NCBI RefSeq assembly: GCF_029784135.1
Contig: NC_073746.1
Span: 2,190,136 to 2,254,135, forward strand
Length of the DNA: 64,000 nucleotides
Origin: Toxorhynchites rutilus septentrionalis
Taxonomy: Eukaryota > Arthropoda > Insecta > Diptera > Culicidae
Direction of reading: 5' to 3'
Below the pieces are notes generated by a model. That model saw nothing but the letters and a program-made list of their open reading frames with translations, did not search any database and was not told where the DNA came from. Both the position numbers and the translations under genes were made by a program. This document shows positions 24,672-34,479 of the stretch, one piece after another. Every line of letters starts with the position of its first letter. Position 1 is the first letter of the stretch.

Positions 24672-24894
24672 CAGTAGAATCCGTTTGTTTTGACTCCGCT
24701 TATATTTATCAACTTATGACGTTGTTACACAACGAAGTTTGGGTCTCATTTTTTTTTTTGTAAAAAAACGGATATAATGGCTTCTTTACATGCATAAATA
24801 CATATTTACATAAAAAACTTTTTTTTCACAAAACGCTTTCATTGACGTCCACTTATTATGACCTCCCTTTGATGATGATGAACAGATTCCACTG
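24672..24894. mobile_element. TA-flanked MITE, pogo-like ends
   Basis: Starts CAGTAGAATCCGTT and ends with the inverted CAGTGGAATCTGTT, flanked by TA (24670-24671 and 24895-24896). It is 223 bp long and noncoding. TA duplication and CAG ends suggest mobilisation by a Tc1-mariner/pogo transposase. Confidence 0.7.
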
Positions 24895-24896
24895 TA

Positions 24897-25234
24897 GCTA
24901 TATTTTACATCGAATTTTACAAATTCTAGAAAAAAAAACGCGATAGCTTATCTCATTGAATTCGGTTTTGTAATACCAAAATAAACGCTCAAATCGAAAT
25001 ACAGTGTGGGACCAAAGTTAAGCTACTGTACAATAGAATTGTTATTCGTTGCGATATAATTGGTATCATGGGTATTGATATCATCTAAATACTAACATTT
25101 ATAACATTTTATATCGAAAATTTTATATTTTTTTATATTTAAAAAAAATATTGCGTGGCAGCCCTGCACTGTAAGTATAAATGGTTTTGAAAAACTCGCA
25201 ACAAAGATTTGACCTTCGGGTTAAAACCCCTTTA
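24897..25234. other. No feature recognised
   Basis: AT-rich noncoding sequence. Confidence 0.3.
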
Positions 25235-25276
25235 AAAAGATATCGGAGACTGTATATAATCAAGTCCGCCCTGTAC
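25235..25276 (-). repeat. Terminal fragment of the pogo-like MITE family
   Basis: ATCGGAGACTGTATATAATC followed by AAGTCCGCCCTG and TA reproduces the right end of copy 1 (11388-11419). The rest of the element is missing. Confidence 0.6.
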
Positions 25277-25480
25277 TGATTATGATTGCCCTGTGCAAAA
25301 AAAAAATTCTGAATAATTTTATTTGTCTAAAATTTGGCTTCAAATCATACATATAACCTCGAAATTTAAACCCCCATCTCCTATTATGATTCGCGATTTT
25401 AGTATGTTTGTATAAACTATGTTCAAATAATTTTACCTGATAGCGTTACGTCCGCTCCATCGAATTTTGCGCAGGTAACC

Positions 25481-25753
25481 TCTTCTTCTTGAGTGGCGTT
25501 AGCGTTCCCTGTGGAACTTTTGCCGTCTCAACGTATGCATTAACTAGCGTCGTTTATTAATACTTAGTTGATATTTCTTAAGCCAAATAACACGCCTTGA
25601 ATGTATTCCGAGGAGCAAGCTCTAGAATACGCGTGATCACAGTGCAAGTCGAAAGAAATTTCTTTGACGAAAAATCCTCCGACCAGAACGGGAATCGAAC
25701 CCGAACACCCGGCATGATAATGTGAGACGCTAACCACTCGACCACAGGTGCAC
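25481..25753 (-). mobile_element. tRNA-derived SINE, Feilai-like
   Basis: On the minus strand it has the head with A box TGGTCGAGTGG and B box GGTTCGATTCC, the same body as the copy at 7877-8152, and a short (GAA) tail at its left end. It abuts the Helitron relic starting near 25760. No clean duplication is visible, so it may have inserted into the Helitron upstream part and then decayed. Confidence 0.85.
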
Positions 25754-25794
25754 GATATGACCTCAACCTCAATTTCCTCCTCAATTCGTCTAAA

Positions 25795-26905
25795 ACCGGT
25801 CGCATCGCTGGGGAGCTGGAAGCCCTATTCAATGAGCACAATAAATTAATTAAATTCTTCATATCACATAGCTAGAATTAAAAAAAAATGACAATCACGC
25901 TATTGTCATCAATCCTGATAAAACTCCTGCTGGAGAACACGTGTGTAGATTCAATGCGCAAGCGTTGTTGGAATCATGGTAAGCGACTGCACAGTGACGC
26001 GAGAAATTGTGATTCGAAGAAAAAACTATAATCTGGAATTCATCGCTGACACATACCGTTCATACGACTCTTTCCGTGATCTTCTTCAATGCCGCCAACG
26101 TTCCCAACGTTCACCTTCTCAACGTAGTATTACTTGAGTCATTTTTATTAGTGCTTATTAGAATTTTATGCCAATACGCCTTGAATATATTCTGAATGAC
26201 AAACTCTAAAATATGTGTGACTATAGTGCAAGCCAGAAGGGTTTCATTGACGAAAATTACACAGAAAGACCCTGCCACAGGTTCTTCATTCATTATGGAC
26301 ATCATATCTCATATTGAATTAATATTTATGCGGTTAGAGGTTAAAGGAAAAGAAACAAACAAGATTGTGGAGAGAGCTCGAAGCAGAGCATCATATGTCT
26401 ATCGAATGATGATTCGATGCGGCCAGGACAACATCATTCCACGATGTTGTGAGCAGTACCAGGGTAGAGGTAGAGAGCGAACGGCTGCGATTCTTACGAC
26501 ACAATCAACAGGAGCGGCGTGAGGAAGAATACATTTACTTGCGAGACGCTATTATGAACAATGCCGACATAGCCTTTGCTATTGCCAGCCCAAAACGCAA
26601 TGCACATGTCATTACAGCACGTGCGTTCTAACAAAAAATTAAGTCTTTAATGAGCTTTATAACAACATTATGCGTATTCAACCCCACACGATGCTGAAAG
26701 TATTTGGTGAAATGGTAAAAGCGAAAACCACTTCAAACCCACATTTTTTAGTTGGGTTAGTGGAAAAAAATCGCCCTGAGAAAATCGACAGTGCAATTTT
26801 CTTGGAAATTCCAAATCCGTTTATTGACATTAAATTAACTCACCTGTATTCTGAAATCCTATCTAGTCAGAATCACCCGAACGGATCGAAATTTCGCATA
26901 CTGTA
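25795..26905 (+). pseudogene. Helitron Rep/helicase remnants
   Basis: Rep starts rolling-circle replication, and the fused helicase unwinds DNA. Pieces in order: ELEALFNEHNKLIKFF (near 25815-25862), NDNHAIVINPDKTPAGEHV (near 25889-25945), REIVIRRKNYNLEFIADTYR (near 26000-26060), then the SINE interruption, then KETNKIVERAR...YRMMIR (near 26346-26415). ESERLRFLRHNQ and EEYIYLRDAIM (26470-26556) follow, and KIDSAIFLEIPNP near 26780-26820 belongs to the region upstream of the helicase. These match the order in Helitron proteins as I know them. Multiple stops and gaps make it non-functional. Confidence 0.75.
26081..26265 (-). mobile_element. SINE body fragment inside Helitron 1
   Basis: Matches the body of the SINE at 7877-8152 (CTCAACGTAGTATTACTTG, GCCTTGAATATATTCTGA, GTGCAAG). 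The tRNA-like head is missing. It interrupts the Rep frame after the conserved RSYD motif. Confidence 0.75.
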
Positions 26906-26986
26906 ATCCGTTGAACCAAAATATTCACTAGAACTAATTTATATAGCAGAACAACGTTTGCCGAGTCAGCTAGTAGTTTTATATTA

Positions 26987-27154
26987 CACCCATACCTCGC
27001 ATTACGGCCTAGATACGTTCCTGGGCCGCTAAGAAAAAAGCCGTATAAGGAATGAATTATTCCAATACAAATTCATACAAACTCTATCGGATCGGTTCCA
27101 AGCTTGTTCAACGAAAAGCCGTATAAAGAGCGGTCTTATAGCGAGGTATGGGTG
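26987..27154. mobile_element. 168-bp TA-flanked MITE
   Basis: Inverted ends CACCCATACCTCGC and GCGAGGTATGGGTG, flanked by TA (26985-26986 and 27155-27156). It begins only 13 bp after the Helitron 3' end. Two copies of AAGCCGTATAA lie inside. Noncoding and similar in layout to pogo/Tigger MITEs. Confidence 0.75.
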
Positions 27155-27156
27155 TA

Positions 27157-29909
27157 TTCAAACACAAAAATCGTGAGTGCAGATGAACTCGTGATTTTGC
27201 AACACGTTTCCATGTCTCTCAGTCTAGTTGCTCAACTTGGGTCAAACACTGTATAATCTTCAACACGTGATGAGGAAAGCTTGAATGGAATAGAGTTAAA
27301 GAACGAAGAAAAACATAGAACATTTTTCATCCAGTTCAATTCGACTACAACGCAATAAAGCGAAAATTCCGAAGATTAGTTTATGGTAAATCACCACCAA
27401 TCCTACAGATTCACAGATAGATTGCTCTGAATTATGAATTCAAGCTAAAAATTCTATCATGATAATCCCATAACAAGCATAATTTGACTCTGCCTTGATC
27501 AATTTCCGAGTTATCTAGAGCTGGTGTCACAAAATGTAACTCCTAAACAGAAGCCACTCAATTTATGCGCATAATTAAGTAGTTGTTATTCCAAAAGGAA
27601 CGCCCAAGCAACTCACTCTTTCACAAATTGTCTATCATTCACCGACATATGACTAAAGCTGTCGGTAAGATGAAGCCGAATGGTTCGATTTCTTATCTTA
27701 TAATGTTCCCGTCAGTATTTGTTTCGCTCCAGTTACTTTTCGACTAGCACCTAGAAACGTGTTCGAAGCATCTCGAAAACAATTTCTCCCCCATCAAGAT
27801 TGATTATGGAAATGAGACACGTGAAAGAGTGAATCTTATTAGTTTTGATTACAGGATACATCCTTCGAGATTGGTGAATGCCATGAAATCCGGCGAATGG
27901 TTTAGACTTGTAAAAGAATTAGATACTGTAGAATGATTTAATGTTGTGTTATTTGACAAAAACAATAAATCCGATTTATTTCAATAATTTAATGAATTTC
28001 AATATTGGAAATTCCTAGATTAAACAGTGTGACATATGACTCATTATTGATACGTTTCTCCCCGTTATAACCCTACGAACATCCTTTCGTTGCAACCCAA
28101 TTATCGCTTGCAAACAATGCGTGGAACTACTGATTAACTGGAACTTGGAATAAGAGGAATCGAGTCAATTACCGATGCAAACGTAACGCACATGTAAAAC
28201 TGGGAGGCACCAATATTTATCGATTCCGCTGTGTTTGTTGAAGCGAATATTAATTTTTCGTATGAATAACAAAGAGAAATAAAAAACTGATGAGCGTGAA
28301 AATTCGAAAATGATAATGGCCAGGAAACGATCCCTGGATGGCGCTGCTGTATGTCAGATGTCCGTGACTCTGACCGAGTGGAACGCTTCAATTTCCGGCC
28401 GAAAATGTTGGCAACAGAAGCAATAGACTCTGATTCGTTTCCCAGTCTTGTTTAGTTTATTTAAACATTCGGTTATAAAGCAGGGAACAAACAAATTAGA
28501 GTAAAGCTGTTATTGAAAGTTTGTTTTTAATTTTGATTTATCTGTAGCGCCTGCGAATGATTGTGGGGAAAAGAATGATTCCTATCAACCATTAGGAAAG
28601 TTTCTCGTGTGTCACATCCTCTCGAGGTGCGGCAGAGGAAAAAAAACTCCACGCTACGAAAAACCCAACACTCGGCACCAACTTTAACCATTTCGGGAAC
28701 TCGATCCAACGAAACACGCGAACGCGAACGATCGCAGTGGATGACATATTTATTTATTGCTTTTGCTTGTCTTAGCTCCTCTGTTGTTGAAACTTCTCAT
28801 TTTCTGTTGCCGCCCACATTCAACGCCCGGAAGTTCCCCCCGGGAAAGCTGTGTTGAATTTCGTGCGCTTACCTAACGCTCTGTGACCACACTTCGTTTA
28901 AATTCCGTGGTGAAGTTTCCTAGTTGGTACAATCTCGGGATGATGCTTTCAATTTAATTCCAACAAGCCTCACACTGGGAATAAAAGAAACTTTATATTT
29001 TAAGGGAATCCAATTAAAAACATTCCGAAAAGGCGAAAATGTCACTTCATGTTCGTAGTTTCAGTTTTGTTGCGCTTCTCGAGCCGGAGAGAAAAACTAG
29101 GGGGAAAGTTTTTTCATTAACCCAAATCTGTATGATTGTGTGTGTGTTACAACATTATTATCAAGACTTTTGAGCGGCATGGTTTTACGAGTTGGTTCAC
29201 TATTTACGTTGGTGAAATGGGAAGATGCATAATTTTCATTTCCCATCTTGGCGTTTGACAATTTCCACTGTGAACTGTTCCACCGCAAATGACGATTTTT
29301 CGAAACATTTGATTTTTTAATTTTTTTTTCTCAAATTTTGCACACGCGTTGTTTATGAATAAAAAGGATAATTTTTTCATTTTGACTCTAGTCTCATATT
29401 TGAGAAGGGCCTGAACAAGAATTGCTAAAAAGTTAAAAAAAAAACTCCGAAACGGTTAGTCCGATTTATTTGGTGTCTTTATTGGGGCTATATGGAAAAA
29501 ATATGCACTTTTTATTTTTTTATCTTATTCCGAAAATAACACTTAAAACTCAATTTTCTCAAAAAAAGGTGTTTTTATTTTTTTTTTGTATATATCAAAT
29601 ATTGGAGCAGACAGCTAATGAATGTTATTGAACAGTGCGCCAAAATAGAGACAAAAAAACAAGAAAGTCATAATTAAAAAAAAGGGATTTTTGAAAATTA
29701 TTGGAATGTTTTTAGTAATTGTTTTTAGACCCAATTTTATGAAAGTACGCATAATATGCAGTCAAAAGGTGCAGGATAAAATTTTGCTAAATGCTATCGT
29801 TTCTGAGATACAGTGAATTTAAGAGAAACTTTGCTGAACATTCTGAACTTTTGGTAATTTTCGAATGTTTTTCTAGTCTCTTTAACCTAGAACTAAATTT
29901 CCCTAAAAG
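27157..29909. other. 2.7 kb without recognised feature
   Basis: Mostly AT-rich. A GC-richer patch at 28520-28880 contains short open frames on both strands without recognisable domains. No repeat boundary identified. 29290-29700 resembles, weakly, the sequence at 34330-34450. Confidence 0.35.
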
Positions 29910-30447
29910 AGTAGATAATGTTTTGTTCCTTATCGTATAATATTAGATCTGTATTTTGTATTTTCAATTAGGGTGCCCATCTCCATTTTTGGTTATTCCG
30001 AAAAATCAATTTGCCCCTTTTTCCCAAAACTGACATTTTTCAAAAATTGATTACTTGAGCTGGTTTTTTTGAAAACATAATATACTTATGAAAAAAATTG
30101 ATTTTGTTTTCATAATTGTATTTGTATTTGTTTTTTATGGTTTACATAGTTTCGGAACCAAAGGCGCTATATATTTTCATATTTTTTTCTTGAAAACTGA
30201 TTTTTTTTTTACATAACATTTCCAATAATCAGAGATGTGTTTATTTGTTTTTGAGTTATGATTTTTCAAAGTTCACCGATAGTCTGATTTGAAAAAAAAT
30301 CCAAAAAAATTTTTAAAAATTAATAATTTTAAAAAGTTTATTAAACTTTTTTTCAAACTGGACCGATTCAGATACTCAACATGTTAAATTAAATTTATAA
30401 TGTTTTCTTTGCAAAAAATATATCCTTGGTGAGTAGAGGCCATATAT
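29910..30447 (+). repeat. Foldback MITE-family copy, rearranged
   Basis: Contains TAGGGTGCCCATCTCCATTT (29969 on), the core ATAGTTTCGGAACCAAAGGCGC (split across 30148-30170), and an arm with GGACCGATTCAGATAC (near 30358), all shared with 60667-61388. Arm order differs from the intact palindrome. It ends at the mariner insertion point. Confidence 0.5.
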
Positions 30448-30629
30448 TAGGCTGTCAAAAAAGTCCTGCGGTATTTCCGCGAGGTGTCGTTGAAAGCGCG
30501 TAGTTCTAGTTGTATTCATTGTATCGAGTCATACTATAGCTTGTTGGAAAGGTATTTTTGCGCGCTATAATATAGTCCTTGACAGTGTTTTGTTTTGTTA
30601 AGTCGTTCGTGAGTTATAGTGTCGCAAAT

Positions 30630-32292
30630 ATGGAGCAAAATAAAGAGAAAATCCGAAATATTTTACAGTACTGTTATGACAAAGGCAAAAATGCATCTCA
30701 AGCTGCCAATAAAATTTGTGCAGTTTATGGACCCGATACAGTTTCCATTTCCACCGCACAACGATGGTTTCAACGTTTTCGTTCTGGTGTAGAGGTCGTC
30801 GAAGATGCGCCACGCTCCGGAAGGCCTATCGTCGAAAATTGCGACAAAATCGCTGAATTAGCCGAGAAAGACCGGCATAGTAGCAGCCGTAGCATCGGCC
30901 AAGAGCTGGGGATAAGTCATCAAACCGTTATTAACCATTTGAAGAAGCTTGGAATCACAAAGAAGCTCGATGTATGGGTGCCACACACGTTGACGCAAAA
31001 AAACATCTTTGATCGTATCGACGCATGTGAATCACTGCTGAATCGCAACAAAATCGACCCGTTTCTGAAGCGGATGGTGACTGGCGATGAAAAGTGGGTC
31101 ACTTACGACAACGTGAAGCGCAAACGGTCGTGGTCGAAGCCCGCTGAAGCGGCTCAGACGGTGGCCAAGCCCTCATTAACGGCCAGGAAGGTTCTGCTGT
31201 GTGTTTGGTTGTGGGATTGTCACGGAATAATCTATTATGAGCTGCTTCCCTAAGGCCAAACGCTCAATTCGGACCTGTACTGCCAACAACTGGAACGCTT
31301 GAGGGTAGTTTTCTATTACTATTAATTAAGTTATACTTTTATTCAAAAAACTTTATTTATCTCTCGTCGCTCCACGCGGCCGTCCGCGTCGAGTGTCATA
31401 CAAGAACTCTCTTAAAGCTAGTTACAAAAGTCTTAAGCTAACTTAGCCAACAGTTTGTGGAGAGTTTCATTGGGAGGAGCCAAGTCGATTTCAAAGGGGA
31501 ATAGCATATCAATCGAATGCAGTGTTCGATGTGAATGGTGTCAAGAAATAGAATTGCTTACTGCGCTCATAAGCGCGCATATCGATTTCATGAGAAATCG
31601 TAAAGTGTCACGACGACTTTGTGTACGGTCGCGTATTTAATCAGAATAGAACTGGGTTTGTTTTGGTTTTTGGTTTATTGCCTTTAGCTGCGCGCGACAT
31701 GATGTAAGGGTGCATTCATATCGCCCGCGCATGTTGGCTTGTTTACATGGACGAATGTGGGAGAAAAACAATTAACGAAATAATGCAGTTGCGCTCGAGG
31801 AATGTTTCGTGGGAATCGTAAATTGAAGTGACCACGCATGAGTCATTTATTTTGAAACAATCAATTGCTTATGAGGAGAAGATAATGAGATAATTTGTAT
31901 ATTGGGAGTTTTAAGATGGACTTTGGAACGGGGTTTGAAATCATACTACAGTAGCACTCATGAAGAAGAGGCCATCTTTGATAAACAGAGGCCGCATTGT
32001 CTTCCATCAGGACAACGCCAGGCCACACACTTCTTTGGTGACGCGCCAGAAGCTCCGAGAGCTCGGATGGGAGGTTCTTTTGCATCCGCCGTATAATCCG
32101 GACCTTGCACCAAGTGACTACCACCTGTTTTTGTCCATGGCGAACGAGCTAGGTAGTAAGAAGTTAGCCACAAAAGAGGCCTGTTAAAATTGGCTATCCG
32201 AGTTTTTCGCGAGCTTCTATAACAGGGGTATTATGAAGTTGGCACCTCGTTGGGAACAAGTCATCGAACAAAACGGCGCATATTTGACTTAA
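30630..32292 (+). pseudogene. mariner transposase, two stops and an insertion
   Basis: The start is ATG 30630 (MEQNKEKIRNILQY). The N-terminal paired helix-turn-helix DNA-binding region has STAQRWFQRFRSG and GISHQTVINHLKKLG. The first catalytic Asp is in VTGDEKW. A stop replaces a Gln or similar codon at 31251-31253 just before GQTLNSDLYCQQLERL. The frame is then broken at 31309 by the inserted LTR and resumes at about 31951. FHQDNARPHTS carries the second Asp and PYNPDLAPSDYHLF the third, with the 34-residue spacing of the family. A second stop lies at 32185-32187, and the natural end is TAA 32290-32292. Confidence 0.9.
31309..31950 (-). mobile_element. Probable solo LTR nested in mariner
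   Basis: 642 bp lie between two GTAG copies (31305-31308 and 31951-31954), and the transposase frame is restored if one copy and the insert are removed. On the minus strand the insert starts TGTAGTATGATTTC, and it ends in an AT-rich stretch with AATAAA-type signals (near 31330-31350). A 4-bp duplication and a TG start fit an LTR left by recombination. It ends in AAAA rather than CA and I cannot name the family. It has no coding capacity. Confidence 0.55.
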
Positions 32293-32579
32293 AACAGATG
32301 ATTGTAACTAATTTTATGAACAAATGAAAATTCAAAAAAAATACCGCAGGACTTTTATATTAAACACTAGCGGCCCAATTCTATGTTTTTATTAGTTTAC
32401 GCAAAGTCATTGGAATAGGTTTGCTATTGCACTCAAACAGACTCTCGCAACTTTTTTTTCTTTTCTTTTATTCACTGTTTTTTTTTAGTCTAAATGTCTC
32501 TATGTCTCAAACTTCTACTCTTTCTCTGCGATCAATTGCTGCTATTTCAATTTTGACTTTGATTTCCAACTCTCTACAC

Positions 32580-33772
32580 TTCAATTCCTACTATCTACTC
32601 TATACTTTGTTCTCTCTTCTCTCTGCTCTTTATTTTGAACTCTCAACTCTTCACTCTCTGCTTTCTACTCTCTACTCTCTACTCTCCACTTTCTCTACTC
32701 TCTACTCTCTCTACTCTCTACTCTCTACACTCTACTCTCTCTACTTTCTACTCCCTCTACTATCTACTCTCTCTACTCTCTACTTTCTCTAGTCTCTCTA
32801 CTCTCTACTCTCTACTCTCTATCTACTCTCTACTCTCTACTCTCCCTACTCTCTACTCTCCCTACTTTCTACTCTCTCTACTCTCAACTCTGTACTCTCT
32901 CTACTCTCTACTATCTCTCTACTCTCTCTACTCTCTCTACTCTCTACTCTCTCTACTCTCTACACTCTACTCTCTCTACTTTCTACTCCCTCTACTATCT
33001 ACTCTCTCTACTCTCTACTTTCTCTAGTCTCTCTACTCTCTACTCTCTACTCTCTCTATTATCTACTCTCTACTCTCTCTACTCTCTACTCTCTACTCTC
33101 TACTCTCTACTCTCTACTCTCTCTACTCTCTACTTTCTCTACTCTCTACTTTCTCTAGTCTCTCTACTCTCTACTCTCTACTCTCTATCTACTCTCTACT
33201 CTCTCTATTCTTCCTACTCTCTACTCTCTACTCTCTCTACTCTCTATGATCTCTACTCTCCCTACTTTCTACTCTCTCTACTCTCAACTCTGTACTCTCT
33301 CTACTCTCTACTATCTCTTTACTCTCTCTACTCTCTCTACTCTCTCTACTCTCTCTACTCTCTCTACTCTCTACTCTCCCTACTCTTCCTACTCTCTACT
33401 TTCTCTACTTTCTCTACTCTCTCTACGCTCTACTTTCTCTACTCTCCACTCCCTCTACTTTCCCTACTCTCTACTCTCTCTACTATCTCTACTCTCTACT
33501 CTCTCTACTCTTTACTCTTTCTACTCTCTACTCTATTTCTACTCTCTCTACTCTCTACTCTCTCAGAGACTCTCTACTCTTTACTCTTTCTACTCTCTAC
33601 TCTATTTCTACTCTCTCTACTCTCTACTCTCTCAGAGACTCTCTACTCTCTACTCTACTCTCTCTACTCTTTCTACTCTCTACTCTCTACTCTCTCTACT
33701 CTCTATTATCTACTCTCTACACTCTCTACTTTCTACTCTCTCTACTCTCTACTCTCTTCTCTCTACTCTAAA
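32580..33772 (+). repeat. CTCTCTACT-type satellite
   Basis: About 1.2 kb are built almost only of C/T with an A every 5-9 bases (CTCTACT and CTCTCTACT units). Higher-order duplications are visible: a 235-bp shift (32727 to 32962), a 400-bp shift (32881 to 33281) and a 69-bp shift (33511 to 33580). Long open frames on the plus strand read Leu-Ser-Thr-Leu-Tyr repeats and are artefacts of the lack of stop codons. The preceding 32440-32580 is T/C-rich and grades into the array. Confidence 0.95.
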
Positions 33773-33775
33773 AAA

Positions 33776-33850
33776 AAGCATATACAAACACATACACGCA
33801 CATGCATGTACGCAAACGAACACACGCAGACGCGCACACTCTCTCCTCAC
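33776..33850. repeat. CA/CG-rich low-complexity tract
   Basis: A run of ACACAY, GCACATGC and ACACGCAGACGCGCACAC follows directly after the satellite. Its purine-pyrimidine alternation differs from the array. Confidence 0.6.
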
Positions 33851-34019
33851 ACAAAAAAACACATCGCAGCTGCTCACTGCTCATTCTCTCACTCTGTTTG
33901 TGTTTACGTCAGAAATACGACCATTTACGACTGTTTACGACTGTTCACGACGACCGCGCTTTATTTTTTAGCGATTTTATTTATAGTAAGATATATGGCC
34001 TAATATATTAATCATATAT
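33851..34019. other. No feature recognised
   Basis: Contains three short repeats of TACGACTGTT and related words (33910-33950). Confidence 0.3.
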
Positions 34020-34268
34020 GGATGCTTCAATTGCCAAATCGATTAACTCCATTTTTTTAATATTATTAAATTTTAGTATCAAAACACTTGATCAGCCCCT
34101 AACTGTATATATTCAAAACAAATTTCTTTTATAATAAATATTAACACCATTAAATGACAAAATCTTTTTAGCCATTGAATAATGAATAATAATAAAATAT
34201 GTAATATTTTATCATTTTTCTCAACATCTTGTTTTATGGAGTTAATCGATTTGGCAATTGAAGCATCC
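34020..34268. mobile_element. MITE-like perfect 33-bp inverted repeat
   Basis: 34020-34052 (starting GGATGCTTCAATTGCC) and 34236-34268 (ending GGCAATTGAAGCATCC) are exact reverse complements over 33 bp, enclosing 183 AT-rich bases. The exactness in AT-rich DNA suggests recent mobility or gene conversion. No target duplication is clear, since the flanks are ATATAT-type on both sides. Confidence 0.7.
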
Positions 34269-34479
34269 TTATATATCATATACTCATCAAGTTTTTTCTT
34301 TCGATCTAAACATATTTCATTGTCTCAAATCAATTTAAATATTTTTAGGTTATTATTGGAGCTACATGGGGTAAAAATGCACTGTTAAAAAAAATTTTGT
34401 AAATTCAAAAAACAACAGTTGAAAGTCAATTTGCTCAAGAAAGTTGTTTTTAAATTTTGTATATAGTATATGACGGATT

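Larger units (their letters stand above)
25760..26973 (+). mobile_element. Helitron relic 1 with embedded SINE
   Basis: The 3' end is diagnostic. A hairpin built around GCAGAACAACGTTTGC is followed by an 11-base spacer and CTAG (26970-26973), and the next base is T, as expected for rolling-circle transposons inserting at A|T. Rep/helicase protein remnants precede it in the same orientation. The 5' terminus was not found. A SINE body lies inside the Rep gene in antisense (26081-26265), in the same place as in the copies at 58893 and 61401. Confidence 0.8.
30450..32367 (+). mobile_element. mariner (DD34D) transposon, interrupted
   Basis: Inverted ends share AAAAGTCCTGCGGTATTT on the inner side (left near 30459-30476, right near 32337-32354). 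TA lies outside both ends (30448-30449 and 32368-32369). The outermost ten or so bases of the right end have diverged. Inside is a mariner transposase with two nonsense codons and a 642-bp insertion. Without the insertion the element would be about 1.27 kb, a normal mariner length. Confidence 0.85.

Noticed and set aside
32421..33971. Long Leu/Ser/Thr/Tyr-rich open frames across the satellite
   Set aside because: They exist because CTCTCTACT repeats contain no stop codon in these frames. The predicted peptides mirror the repeat and nothing else.
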